This document shows positions 8,512 through 17,453 of a DNA stretch of 39,600 nucleotides, piece by piece. The notes below the pieces were generated by a model. That model made no database searches and was not told where the DNA came from. It saw nothing but the letters and a program-made list of their open reading frames with translations. Both the position numbers and the translations under genes were made by a program. This stretch comes from an uncultured Acidimicrobiales bacterium. GTDB taxonomy: Bacteria; Actinomycetota; Acidimicrobiia; Acidimicrobiales; UBA10347. The stretch covers positions 1-39,600 of the forward strand of contig CALKPY010000080.1 of assembly GCA_937991435.1 (NCBI GenBank). The letters run 5' to 3'. Each line of letters opens with the position of its first letter. Positions within the stretch are counted from its first letter, which is position 1.

Positions 8512-9411
8512 CTACGGACGGGCTGAGACGGGCCAGGCGAATGTCGTCATTAGCTGTGTCGCCTGTTCGACAAGGGGAGAACTGTCGTCGATTCGCCTGA
8601 GGAACATGAACGAGCTCACCGCCTGTCGGTCCGCGAGCTCGACATAGGTCAGGTTTGACGGTTGGATTGCTCTCACGCTGGCAGGAACAACGGCGACTCC
8701 TCGACGCGATGCGACGAGCCCAACGATCGTCGTGTAGGCCGAAGCTTCGACGACGGGGTCATAATTGCCGCCTTGCATGGTGAACAGGCGATGAAGCTCC
8801 TGATGCAGTGATGGCGATACCGCACGATCGAAGCCCACGAGCTGCTCGCCAGCGAGATCAGCAATGTGTATCGATGCATGGTTCGCTAAGCGGTGATTGG
8901 AGTTGACTGCAAGGCAGAGACGCTCAGTCATAAACGTCGTCGATGTGATCGCTGAGTCTCGCGAGGCAACGCGACCAATGCCGAAGTCAATGTCGCCTCG
9001 GATTAGGGCGGCGGACTGTTCGTCAGATGACAGACCGCTGAAGTCGCACTCGACCGCAGGCCACTGATCCTGGTAGGCCTGAACGAACGTGGGTAGTACC
9101 GAGTAGCTGGCTGACCCGACGAACCCGAGGCGCAACACGCCAACACCACCGCTTGTTACCTGCTCCATCTTGCGGGACAGAGCGGCGGTGCTGGTGACGA
9201 TGCGTTGCGCATCGGGGTACAACATGCGGCCCGCTGCGGTTAACCGAATAGGCCGCGTGCTGCGATCAAAGAGCTCGACCCCGAGCTCATGTTCAAATTG
9301 GCGTATCTGCTGGCTCAAGGGGGGTTGTGCCATGTGAAGCCGACGAGCGGCGCGCCCGAAATGTCGTTCGTCAGCGACCGCCACGAAATACCGAAGCCGA
9401 TTGAAGTTCAT
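8512..9411 (-). CDS. LysR-family transcriptional regulator
   Basis: This 299-residue protein has the usual LysR length. The N-terminal winged HTH is clear (YFVAVADERHFGRAARRLH, then PPLSQQIRQFEHELGVELFDR), followed by a periplasmic-binding-like effector domain from about residue 90 (VLRLGFVGSASYSVLPTFV). It is transcribed divergently from the betaine-type ABC importer, and a perfect palindrome with T-N11-A spacing lies in the shared 161-bp gap. LysR regulators usually control the divergent neighbour in response to its substrate or a pathway intermediate, so it is the likely regulator of the importer and perhaps of the catabolic genes beyond. The effector is unknown. Confidence 0.93.
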   Translation of the reverse strand: MNFNRLRYFVAVADERHFGRAARRLHMAQPPLSQQIRQFEHELGVELFDRSTRPIRLTAAGRMLYPDAQRIVTSTAALSRKMEQVTSGGVGVLRLGFVGSASYSVLPTFVQAYQDQWPAVECDFSGLSSDEQSAALIRGDIDFGIGRVASRDSAITSTTFMTERLCLAVNSNHRLANHASIHIADLAGEQLVGFDRAVSPSLHQELHRLFTMQGGNYDPVVEASAYTTIVGLVASRRGVAVVPASVRAIQPSNLTYVELADRQAVSSFMFLRRIDDSSPLVEQATQLMTTFAWPVSARP

Positions 9412-9457
9412 CGATTGCCATTTACGTTGCGCCGACTGAGCATGAACCCGTCACAGT

Positions 9458-9472
9458 ATTAGATTTTCTAAT
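9458..9472. promoter_or_regulatory. LysR-type operator: perfect palindrome ATTAGA-TTT-TCTAAT
   Basis: ATTAGA (9458-9463) and TCTAAT (9467-9472) are perfect inverted arms around TTT. The inner 13 bases have the T-N11-A form of LysR-family boxes. It sits 46 bp upstream of the LysR start codon and 100 bp upstream of the importer start, and it is AT-rich in GC-rich surroundings. Confidence 0.65.
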
Positions 9473-9562
9473 GTTAAGTGTCTGAACCGATACTTCCCGA
9501 CGATGATGCGGCGACCTACTATCAGGCTCGCCCGCAAAAGCTCTGCGTTCAGGGCAGGTTCC

Positions 9563-9570
9563 GGGGGGAG
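9563..9570 (+). promoter_or_regulatory. Ribosome-binding site fixing the GTG start of proV
   Basis: The purine run GGGGGGAG ends two bases before GTG at 9573, with its Shine-Dalgarno centre about 6 bases upstream. There is no competing ATG in frame nearby. Confidence 0.6.
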
Positions 9571-9572
9571 TC

Positions 9573-10805
9573 GTGTCAAAAAAGATTGAGATACAGAACG
9601 TCACCAAGATCTTCGGTGATGACGGCATCGATGATGCCATGGCTCTGCTCGATCAACGGGTCTCGAAGGACGAAATCCTTGACCGTACCGGCAGCGTTGT
9701 CGCCGTTGACAATGCCAACTTTGATGTGGACGAGGGCGAGATTTTTGTCGTCATGGGCCTATCAGGGTCCGGCAAATCAACGCTCATTCGCTGTGTGAAT
9801 CGGCTTGTTGAGCCCACTGAGGGAATAGTCCGGGTCGATGGCGACGACATCACTGCCCTCGATGCAAAGGGACTGCAAGCCTTTCGACGAAACCGCACCG
9901 GCATGGTGTTCCAACACTTCGCCCTGTTTCCCCACCAAGACGTGCGAACCAACGTTGCCTTTGGGCTCAAGGTCAAGGGCGTCGATGTTGACGAACGTAT
10001 GGCGCTCGCAGAACAAGCCCTCGCTCTCGTGGGACTCGCTGGCTACGAACGCAGCTTCCCAGCGCAGCTCAGCGGTGGTATGCAACAACGTGTTGGCTTG
10101 GCGCGCGCTCTTGCGACTCAACCCGACATTTTGCTGATGGACGAAGCATTTAGTGCCCTGGACCCTCTCATTCGGCGCCAGATGCAAGACGAACTCATGA
10201 CCATCCAGGCGGGCATGGCCAAGCGCAACACGATTCTCTTCATCACCCACGATTTGAACGAGGCGCTTCGGATCGGGACACGAGTCTGTGTGATGAAAGA
10301 CGGAGCGATTCACCAAATCGGAACACCAGTCGACATCTTGCTTCGCCCTGAAACCGACTACGTGGCGGAGTTTGTGCAAGATGTAGACCAGGGCCGTGTG
10401 CTCACCATTGCCAGCGTCGCCGACGAAGCTGTGTCGGTTCGGGCGGGAACAACCGCCGCCTCGGCAATCGAGTCAATGAATCAGTCAGGGCGCGAGGCCA
10501 TACACGTTGTTGACAGCGACGGGCGGCCGGTCGGCGTGGCATCAATGGCCGACGCGCGCGAAGCGGTCGCAGCCGGTACCACGGGCATCGACGACGTGTG
10601 CCAGCCAACCCCGAATGTCACCAACGACATGATGCTCGCCAAGGTCTACCAACTCTGTGACGACGGGCTGCCGCTCTCGGTTGTCGACGATGGGGGTCTG
10701 CTTGTCGGGGTCGTGCGACCGCTTGAGATTCTGGCTGAGCTCGGTCGGGTCGAAAATATCTCCGAACAGCTCGAGCAGGCCAAGATCAAGGGAACGAGCT
10801 CGTGA
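9573..10805 (+). CDS. proV: ABC transporter ATP-binding protein, glycine betaine/proline type (ProV/OpuAA-like)
   Basis: This 410-residue ATPase powers uptake of a quaternary ammonium compound. It has the ProV-type N-terminal extension, Walker A (GLSGSGKST), the Q-loop region (MVFQHFALFPHQ), the signature LSGGMQQRVGLARAL, Walker B (ILLMDEAFSALDP), a switch His (FITHDLNEA) and two C-terminal CBS domains (about 280-400), which in OpuA-type systems sense ionic strength or nucleotides. GTG at 9573 is chosen because GGGGGGAG lies at 9563-9570. The last four bases overlap the permease start (GTGA). Substrate is inferred from family: glycine betaine, carnitine, choline or another betaine. With catabolic genes downstream, it may serve feeding rather than osmoprotection. 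Confidence 0.93.
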   Translation: MSKKIEIQNVTKIFGDDGIDDAMALLDQRVSKDEILDRTGSVVAVDNANFDVDEGEIFVVMGLSGSGKSTLIRCVNRLVEPTEGIVRVDGDDITALDAKGLQAFRRNRTGMVFQHFALFPHQDVRTNVAFGLKVKGVDVDERMALAEQALALVGLAGYERSFPAQLSGGMQQRVGLARALATQPDILLMDEAFSALDPLIRRQMQDELMTIQAGMAKRNTILFITHDLNEALRIGTRVCVMKDGAIHQIGTPVDILLRPETDYVAEFVQDVDQGRVLTIASVADEAVSVRAGTTAASAIESMNQSGREAIHVVDSDGRPVGVASMADAREAVAAGTTGIDDVCQPTPNVTNDMMLAKVYQLCDDGLPLSVVDDGGLLVGVVRPLEILAELGRVENISEQLEQAKIKGTSS

Positions 10806-12898
10806 CCCTGCCCATGGCAAATGTTTCTTCAGGAGTAGTTGGTTTCGCACGCCAAAGCGTGTTCGAGAACGAAAACCTCGACAAATGGCAGATTCCATTC
10901 GGCCAATGGATCGAAGAGATCGTCTTCTGGCTGACAACCAACATCGGGGGACTACTCGACGCAATCAAGTGGCCAGTCGATCAGATGCTCAAGCTCGTGA
11001 TCGATAACCTGCTTCAAGACTGGTTGCCGTGGCCTGTTGTGCTTGCGCTGTTCTTCCTGCTCGGAATCTCCACGCGCAACGCTCGCGTTGGTGCCGGAAG
11101 CGCTGCAGCTCTGTTGGTGTGTGGCCTATTGGGTGATGACTACTGGAATCTCACGATGGAGACCATCGGCATGATCACGGTGGCCGTGATCATTTGTGCC
11201 GTGGTAGGCGTGCCACTCGGTATCTTCTCTGCCCGAGTCGACTCATTCTGGAATCGCCTACGTCCGATTCTTGACGGCATGCAGGTAATTCATCCGTTCG
11301 TGTATCTGCTGCCGATCATCTTCCTTTTTGGCGTGCGTCGAACCCCTGGGGTCCTCGCGACACTCGTATTCGCGCTGCCGCCCATTGTGCGTCTCACGAA
11401 TCTTGGGGTACGGCAGGTCCCTGAAGACGTTGTTGAGGCCGCGAGAGCCTTTGGCGCTACCGAGCGTCGGGTGCTGCGCGAGGTGCAGTTGCCGCTTGCG
11501 CGGCCGGCGATAATGGCAGGCCTCAATCAGACCTTGTTGTTGTCGTTGTCCATGGTTGGCATCGTCGCCATCATCGCCGGAGGCGGGCTCGGCAAGCCGA
11601 TCCTCACCGCCTTGAATACGAGCGATATCCCAACCGGAGCCTCGGCCGGTGCCGGGCTTTACTTCGTCGGCGTGCTACTCGACCGGATCTCACAACCCGA
11701 AGCAGGTGACCGCCGAGCAAACCTGTTCTCCAAAATGCGGTCGGCCTGGGACACGCGCAGCGAGCCCATCGTGCCACCAATGCCCGATGGTGCAGGTGGA
11801 GACGCGTCGCTCCCGTCAGGGGCCAACACCAGCAAAGCCAAGCCCGCCCCGTTGATCTCGGTCGACCGTCCGCGGTGGGTCGCATCGACAGTTGCCATCG
11901 CTGCCGGCGTGTTGGGCGCTGTCTCGACGTTGCTTACCTGGGGAAACGGGGCAGGACGGCTGACGAGTCATTTCCGATTCGATGACCTTTCTCTCGTCGG
12001 GCCTCACAGCGGCCTCGATGCCACCGGTGGCTCTTGGTTCGGCGGTCTGATTCTGATCATCGCTCTGGCGGCCGTGGCCGGTGGAGTTGCGGCGATCTGG
12101 TTTCCGAAATATCGCGAATCGACGCTCGCCTTGGTATCGACGCTTCTCGCGTGCGGTACATCAATCGTCGCGGTTGCCGCCGCATATCTGACGGTACACG
12201 TGCTTTCCGATGACTATTCCAATGGCATCGGTCCGTGGCTCGCCGTGGCGGCGGGACTCGCTCTCGTGGCGTCGGCGGCGATAGCCATGTTCGCCACACA
12301 TGTCGATCTCCGCCGTGTTGCACTTGGTTGGCGTGACGCTCTAGGACTCGTGGTTCTCGCAGTCTTTCTCATCTTCGCCGGGGCCAAGGGTTCCTGGATT
12401 CTCGATCAGCGCAGTGACGCAGCGGAGCTCGCTAAGCGTCTCGCTGGCGAGGCTGGCGGCGGCGATCAAGGTGGGCTCGCTGCCGAAATTCTCGCCGAAG
12501 CCATGTCTGGAACACGTCGGGTCACGATCGGCGGCCTCGAATCCGGCGGACCTCAGATCGGTTATGTGTGCATCGTGCTCGCGGCACTCGCTGCCTTGGC
12601 CCAGGCCGGTCGCTGGATTGCTACCGCACGCGTGCAACGGAATCTCTCTCTCGCGACCTATGCGTTGGGTGTAGCGATCGCTTGTGTGGGCATTGCCTGG
12701 ATCGCGAGCGCTATTCGACTCGACACCAACCAGATTGCTCCAGGAGCGAGCGCATTTCTCACAGTATGTGGCGGTCTCGTGCTCGCGTCTCGCGGGTGGC
12801 GCTCGGCTCGCATGGGCGCAGCAAGCGCTGCCCGTCGACCGGCTGCAGACCGTTCCACCGATCTACCAAAACAAGTAACAACCATCAATGAGGGGTAA
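10802..12898 (+). CDS. proW: Betaine-type ABC permease (ProW-like) with large extra C-terminal membrane domain
   Basis: This 698-residue protein starts with GTG overlapping the proV stop. Residues of about 60-300 are a ProW/OpuAB permease: several helices and the EAA-loop region (EAARAFGATERRVLREVQLP) that contacts the ATPase. ProW proteins are usually 280-380 residues long. Here a linker rich in Pro, Gly and Ser (about 305-355) is followed by about 340 residues with roughly eight further hydrophobic helices (for example VASTVAIAAGVLGAVSTLL and LIIALAAVAGGVAAIWF). The extension does not look like a second permease, since no second EAA loop is visible; its function is unknown. It is followed by the substrate-binding lipoprotein gene after 4 bases. 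Confidence 0.9.
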   Translation: MTLPMANVSSGVVGFARQSVFENENLDKWQIPFGQWIEEIVFWLTTNIGGLLDAIKWPVDQMLKLVIDNLLQDWLPWPVVLALFFLLGISTRNARVGAGSAAALLVCGLLGDDYWNLTMETIGMITVAVIICAVVGVPLGIFSARVDSFWNRLRPILDGMQVIHPFVYLLPIIFLFGVRRTPGVLATLVFALPPIVRLTNLGVRQVPEDVVEAARAFGATERRVLREVQLPLARPAIMAGLNQTLLLSLSMVGIVAIIAGGGLGKPILTALNTSDIPTGASAGAGLYFVGVLLDRISQPEAGDRRANLFSKMRSAWDTRSEPIVPPMPDGAGGDASLPSGANTSKAKPAPLISVDRPRWVASTVAIAAGVLGAVSTLLTWGNGAGRLTSHFRFDDLSLVGPHSGLDATGGSWFGGLILIIALAAVAGGVAAIWFPKYRESTLALVSTLLACGTSIVAVAAAYLTVHVLSDDYSNGIGPWLAVAAGLALVASAAIAMFATHVDLRRVALGWRDALGLVVLAVFLIFAGAKGSWILDQRSDAAELAKRLAGEAGGGDQGGLAAEILAEAMSGTRRVTIGGLESGGPQIGYVCIVLAALAALAQAGRWIATARVQRNLSLATYALGVAIACVGIAWIASAIRLDTNQIAPGASAFLTVCGGLVLASRGWRSARMGAASAARRPAADRSTDLPKQVTTINEG

Positions 12899-12902
12899 CA
12901 CC

Positions 12903-14036
12903 ATGAAAACCAACCTATGGCGAGTCGTCGCCATGCTTCTTGCGCTCGGCGTGTTCGCTGCGGCATGCGGAAGCGACTCTGACGAGACTAACGCTAATTC
13001 AGACACGTCGACAGATGCAGCAGCATCATCTGACACTGAAATGTCTGACAGCGACAGCGACACTGACAGCGTTGCAGCTATGCCCGGCGAAGGCACAACG
13101 GTGCAGATGGCGCGAGGTAATTGGCAAGAGACGAATTTCCAGAACACCGTCGTGCAACAGATGTTGATCGAACTCGGGTACGAGGTACCTGCTCCAGAAG
13201 AGATTGCGCCAGCGACCTTTTTCCCCGCTGCAGCGCAGGGCGACTTTGATCTTTGGGCCTCTACCTGGCCACTCAACCACGATCCGCTGGCCGAAGGCGA
13301 ACTGCCCGGTGGCGGCATTATCGCTGACAAGGTGAGCCATGTCGGCACGATGATGAGTTCGGGGGCATTGCAAGGACTGCTGGTTGACAAGGCGAGCGTT
13401 GAAAAGTTCGGCTTCGCCACGCTTGACGAACTGGTCAACAACGCAGACGCGGTTGCTCACTTCGATAGCGACGGCGACGGCGTAGCTGACATCAATGGCT
13501 GCGATGACGGCTGGGGCTGCCAGAAGGTGATCAACGACACCATCGAACTCAACGGTTGGGGAGACCGAATCGCTCAGGTTTCAGCGACCCACTCAGCTCT
13601 GTTCGCCGAGTCGCAGGCCAGCTTCGAGCAGGGTGGCCCCGTGCTGCAATACGTGTGGACTCCGACCGCATTTGTTGGCAAGCTCGTACCAGGTCGTGAC
13701 GTTGTCTGGCTTGCAGTTGACCCGGCCAGCACGCTCGAAGGTCAAGAAGGGGTATCGAACGTCGGCGACTCATGCACAGCAGACCCATGCACGACCATGT
13801 TCACGCCATCAGACATCGTGGTCACCGCCAACGACGAATGGCTCGCAGCCAACCCTGCGGCACGCGTACTGCTTGAGAACTTCGTAATGGACCCCGTAGC
13901 AGTGGCTGTTGTCGCCGTCGGAATCGATTCGGGCGCAAACTCGCAGTCAGATATCGACGCAGCGGCTGCAGAGTGGATCGGCAACAACCGGGCCCAGGTC
14001 GACGGCTGGCTCGATCTGGCTCGAGCCGAAGCCTGA
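12903..14036 (+). CDS. proX: Glycine betaine-type ABC substrate-binding lipoprotein (ProX-like)
   Basis: This 377-residue protein is exported and lipid-anchored: a hydrophobic signal ends in the lipobox FAAAC with Cys at residue 22, followed by an Asp/Ser/Thr-rich flexible linker (about 23-60). The rest matches the OpuAC/ProX fold, which cradles betaines with aromatic residues; Trp-rich stretches (ARGNWQETNF, LWASTWPLNHD, GCDDGWGC) fit that. I chose ATG at 12903 because AGGGG at 12891-12895 is at good spacing; an in-frame ATG at 12888 would put five extra residues in front. It is the last gene of the importer operon, and a hairpin follows at 14079. Confidence 0.92.
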   Translation: MKTNLWRVVAMLLALGVFAAACGSDSDETNANSDTSTDAAASSDTEMSDSDSDTDSVAAMPGEGTTVQMARGNWQETNFQNTVVQQMLIELGYEVPAPEEIAPATFFPAAAQGDFDLWASTWPLNHDPLAEGELPGGGIIADKVSHVGTMMSSGALQGLLVDKASVEKFGFATLDELVNNADAVAHFDSDGDGVADINGCDDGWGCQKVINDTIELNGWGDRIAQVSATHSALFAESQASFEQGGPVLQYVWTPTAFVGKLVPGRDVVWLAVDPASTLEGQEGVSNVGDSCTADPCTTMFTPSDIVVTANDEWLAANPAARVLLENFVMDPVAVAVVAVGIDSGANSQSDIDAAAAEWIGNNRAQVDGWLDLARAEA

Positions 14037-14078
14037 CCGGATACCGGGCCGTAGACGCGGTTTGATTACAGGAACAGC

Positions 14079-14108
14079 GCCGGGGTAGGGGCAGAGTCTC
14101 TACCCGGC
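14079..14108 (+). terminator. Terminator hairpin after the betaine importer operon
   Basis: The arms at 14079-14088 (GCCGGGGTAG) and 14100-14108 (CTACCCGGC) form a 9-bp stem with one bulged G and an 11-base loop, followed by GTTCTTG. It lies 43 bases after the importer operon stop. The T-run is short. Confidence 0.55.
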
Positions 14109-14151
14109 GTTCTTGCCGCAACAAGTCGCAGATCGACAGGCATTAGTTGAA

Positions 14152-15888
14152 ATGACAACGAGTTCGAGACCCACAGTGATTTCGAGAACCTCCGTGCTCG
14201 AAGAACGACTAGCGGAACGCATGCATCTCGTTCGGGATCCTGCAGTGGTCATGGCCCCGCTCACGTTGGGTGCTGCTCGCCTCACGCGCTACAGCTTTAG
14301 TCGCATGATGGTGCGGCGGGCCTTTGCCGATGGCTGGTTGGCTGAACGCACTCGCTTCGTTATCGACTCAGCCGGGCGAGGCGAAGCCGTCTATCAAGTG
14401 ACGATCGACGGCAACGCCTACAGCTTCGTCGCGTTTACAACGACCCTCCAAGAGTGCAACCACTCTGACCGTGTCGTCGCCAAGAACTGGGAGATCACCG
14501 CAGCCCTAGTCGAAGGATGCGTCACCGACGAATATCTGGACACGTTACGCAATGAGGTTACGCAACAAGAACGCGGCCGCCTAGGCCCAAACGTTCTTGT
14601 GCTTACTCGCGGAAATCGCAGTGTTCGCTTCTTTGACTACCTGGTCGACCGCTTAGCCATCGGGCAACAACCCACTGGCGAGGCCGTCGCCGACGCTGGT
14701 TACATCATGCGCAGCACCGCCTTTTACGGCAACGGCAAATACGGCATGCGATCATTTGAAGGTTATGGCGAGAACCACCCGCTCGGCGTGCCGTACCGCG
14801 CTCAAATGTTGGCAGCCTGGTGCTTTCGGGAACTGAGTTTCGACGTCGTCGAACATTGCGCTGCGGCAAAGGCCCCTGACACCGCAACCGTGTTCGATGG
14901 TCGATGGCGGCGCTTCTTCGGCCTTGGCAACGCAACCGGAATGGGACTCGTTCCCTATGCGCTGAAGCACCCACGCGTGATCCACGCTTGGATGGCCGTG
15001 CGCGAAACCGCACTCGCCGACGTTCGTCAGCTCGCCGGGTCCCAGGCTCTAATCGAACGCTTTGAGTGGTGGCTATCGCGGGCTGCGGAGTTCTTCGCCA
15101 GCGGCACCAGCGATGACTGCAGCCCGTTCCTGAATTCTGATGAACTGAGTCCCGTCGTTGCCCAGATATGCGCCGAATGGCAGAAGTTCAGGCCCCAGCC
15201 GCAACCATTTGACAAGCTGTACCGGTGGTCTCAACACGGCCATGTGGAGCTGCGCGAACTGGTTGTTTCGTTGTTAATCGAGTTACACGAAGCCGACGAT
15301 TCCGAAATCGACGCCATGCTTCGGGTCGATGAACGCTGCGACATCGACACAACGCTCACGACAGGTGAGCTGAGCGCCCTGACCGAGACGCGCTTCGGCT
15401 GGCTCGATGACCTTGATCTCACCCACAACGATGCGGATCACTACTGGTGGTTGATTAGCGACAACACCGAAGAACCTCGACGGGCTCCGCGGGAACGACT
15501 CGACGCAGCCGGACGCGATGTTGCGATCGACGTCGCACATCAGGTCCAGCGGTTGCGGAACTCGCTAGCCGAACGTGCGAAGAACTGTTCAGTCGCCGAG
15601 CTGCTTCACCAAGAACCCGACCTCCGGTTTGCCGTTGAACGAGTGTTGCAAAGCAGCGTTCTCTATGGCGAACCTCGGGACAACGTTTGTGACGGCAAGT
15701 ACCTGCCGCTGCAGCTCCAGCGCATGCAACTCGCCATGTACGGAATGGACAACTTCAAGCCGAAGTCAACCGACTGGCTACGAGTCACGTTGTTGCAAGG
15801 CGCCCCACGTCTGATGGACCTCATGAACGACGTACCGATGCATGACCAATGGGCGATGCCCCCACAACCAAGGAATGACCGAGCATGA
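14152..15888 (+). CDS. Conserved protein of unknown function, about 578 residues
   Basis: I do not recognise this family. The protein is soluble, with no signal peptide or membrane helix, and mixed alpha/beta composition. Notable stretches are YSFSRMMVRRAFADGW, YGNGKYGMRSFEGYGENHP and DADHYWWLISDN, rich in aromatic and charged residues as in an enzyme. ATG at 14152 is chosen (MTTSSRP); the frame is open to a TTG at 14113, and ATG at 14221 is an alternative. Its stop overlaps the start of the dipeptidase-like gene (ATGA), so the two are translated together. Position between a betaine importer and a betaine-linked dipeptidase homologue points to a role in breakdown of the same compound; that is inference only. 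Confidence 0.75.
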   Translation: MTTSSRPTVISRTSVLEERLAERMHLVRDPAVVMAPLTLGAARLTRYSFSRMMVRRAFADGWLAERTRFVIDSAGRGEAVYQVTIDGNAYSFVAFTTTLQECNHSDRVVAKNWEITAALVEGCVTDEYLDTLRNEVTQQERGRLGPNVLVLTRGNRSVRFFDYLVDRLAIGQQPTGEAVADAGYIMRSTAFYGNGKYGMRSFEGYGENHPLGVPYRAQMLAAWCFRELSFDVVEHCAAAKAPDTATVFDGRWRRFFGLGNATGMGLVPYALKHPRVIHAWMAVRETALADVRQLAGSQALIERFEWWLSRAAEFFASGTSDDCSPFLNSDELSPVVAQICAEWQKFRPQPQPFDKLYRWSQHGHVELRELVVSLLIELHEADDSEIDAMLRVDERCDIDTTLTTGELSALTETRFGWLDDLDLTHNDADHYWWLISDNTEEPRRAPRERLDAAGRDVAIDVAHQVQRLRNSLAERAKNCSVAELLHQEPDLRFAVERVLQSSVLYGEPRDNVCDGKYLPLQLQRMQLAMYGMDNFKPKSTDWLRVTLLQGAPRLMDLMNDVPMHDQWAMPPQPRNDRA

Positions 15889-16856
15889 TCGTCGACGGAC
15901 TACAGATCAACGAATGGTCGCGCGAGGTGATCGAGACGGTTCGTTCTGGCGGTATCGATGTGGTCCACGCCACCGTAGGAGTATGGGAAGACCTCGGAGC
16001 GGCGATGACCCGGATCGGCGCCTTCCGCAATCTCTGTCGTCAAAACAGCGACGTCATCAGAATCGTGACCACAGTCGCAGAGATCCGTCAGGCACACGAC
16101 GACCAGGTGTTGGGTGTAGTGCTCGGCTTTCAGAACTCCTCGATGCTCGGTGATGACCCAGAGATGGCGTCGATGTTTCGCGACGTCGGTATCCGCGTAG
16201 TGCAGCTGACCTACAACATCGCTAACCACCTTGGATCTAGCTGCTGGGAGCCGACCGACGGTGGCCTGACGAGAGTCGGTCACCGTATGGTGTCTTCACT
16301 GAACGACGCTGGAGTGCTGATCGATATCTCGCACGTCGGCAACATCACGGGGCTCGACGCTGTCCATGCTTCGGCCGCACCGATCGCGGTGACCCACGGC
16401 AACCCCCGAGCGTTTTGCGACTCACCGAGAAACAAACCCGACGAGGTTCTCGACGCGGTGGCGAGCCGAGGCGGGGTAATTGGTTGCACGCTGTACCCCC
16501 TGTTCATGGGCGGTGCCGACGTGACCCTGCACCAGTACTGCTCAATGCTCGCCCAACTCGCAGAACGCATCGGAGTCGATCACGTCGCCATTGGGTCCGA
16601 CGCAGTTGTTGGTTGGGAGCCAGACGCTCTCGGCTGGATGCGCAGCGGGCGTTGGGATCGACCGAATCCGTTAGACATTCCCTCATTTCCGGATTGGCCC
16701 AGTTGGTTCACCGGCCCCCAAGATTTTGCAAACCTAGCCGGGGGCCTGGAGCAGGTTGGGTTTTCGCCATCGGAGCGAGACGGCGTGCTCGGTGACAACT
16801 GGATGCGTTTGTTTGCCACAGTCTTTGGTGATCAGTCGGAAGCGGCCGAGAGCTGA
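15885..16856 (+). CDS. Membrane-dipeptidase (renal dipeptidase) family protein of the betaine-catabolism type
   Basis: This 323-residue TIM-barrel protein resembles peptidase family M19, especially the paralogue found beside dgcAB (dimethylglycine catabolism) in Pseudomonas aeruginosa (PA5396 type), as I recall it. It keeps LIDISHVG, an AVTHGNPRAF block (usually SHSNAR) and AIGSDAVVGW. The N-terminal His-x-Asp zinc pair of true M19 dipeptidases (DGHND) is replaced: the start reads IVDGLQINEW. It may therefore bind one metal or none, and is unlikely to be an ordinary dipeptidase. ATG at 15885 overlaps the preceding stop by 4 bases. It is followed after 6 bases by the DUF3726-like gene. Confidence 0.85.
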   Translation: MIVDGLQINEWSREVIETVRSGGIDVVHATVGVWEDLGAAMTRIGAFRNLCRQNSDVIRIVTTVAEIRQAHDDQVLGVVLGFQNSSMLGDDPEMASMFRDVGIRVVQLTYNIANHLGSSCWEPTDGGLTRVGHRMVSSLNDAGVLIDISHVGNITGLDAVHASAAPIAVTHGNPRAFCDSPRNKPDEVLDAVASRGGVIGCTLYPLFMGGADVTLHQYCSMLAQLAERIGVDHVAIGSDAVVGWEPDALGWMRSGRWDRPNPLDIPSFPDWPSWFTGPQDFANLAGGLEQVGFSPSERDGVLGDNWMRLFATVFGDQSEAAES

Positions 16857-16862
16857 GCATCG

Positions 16863-17417
16863 ATGAGTGACGACAAGTTCGACGTCGTTCTCGCTCGGCG
16901 CGAACTCGGCGATTTGGTGTATCGCAGCTGCCGAGTGAGTGGCTGCACTGTGGGCGTTGCTAGGCGTTGCGCCGCAAATCTGACTCATGCGGCGATTCAT
17001 CGCAGCGAAGCGCTGGAGTGCTTCCTCGAAGTGCTCGCTGGAGGCGCTGAATCGGTCAGAGCGTTCGCTCGTGCCGCCGACGTACTTGAACTGGCCGAAG
17101 CGCAGCAGCATCTGTCAGTCGAATTCGCGGCCGAGGTGCCAATCGGTGCGATTAGTCTGGCGATCTGGCAAAGCTGCGAGCGGGGTCGATGCCCGACGGC
17201 GATCGCCGACACGACAAGCGCAACCTCGCTGGTTCGGTCGATCGAGATTGTTGCTACCTCGCCAAGCGAAGCACGAGTCACAGCGTCTCAGCAGCGGGAA
17301 GCGTATGCGCTGATCAGTGGGATCACGGTAGGGCTGCGTGACTTCCGAGCGCTTGAAGAGCACGCGTCAGCCTTTCTCGTTGCCGAGAAGCTGATTGACT
17401 CCGCCGTATCAGGCTGA
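16863..17417 (+). CDS. Small protein, probably DUF3726-like
   Basis: This 184-residue protein has no signal peptide or membrane helix and is largely alpha-helical by composition. The N-terminal pattern (LARRELGDLVYRSCRVSGCTVGVA, given here only as its key features: a basic patch, an EL pair and paired small/Cys residues) resembles DUF3726 proteins that sit near Ldh-family oxidoreductases and dipeptidase-like genes in proteobacterial amine-catabolism loci. That match is from memory of pattern and is moderate. Gene spacing of 6 bases puts it in the same operon as the dipeptidase-like gene. It converges on the Ldh-family gene, with 36 bases between the two stops. Function unknown. Confidence 0.6.
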   Translation: MSDDKFDVVLARRELGDLVYRSCRVSGCTVGVARRCAANLTHAAIHRSEALECFLEVLAGGAESVRAFARAADVLELAEAQQHLSVEFAAEVPIGAISLAIWQSCERGRCPTAIADTTSATSLVRSIEIVATSPSEARVTASQQREAYALISGITVGLRDFRALEEHASAFLVAEKLIDSAVSG

Positions 17418-17453
17418 ACGTTGCCGTTTGTACCGGAGCAACCGGCGCGAACT

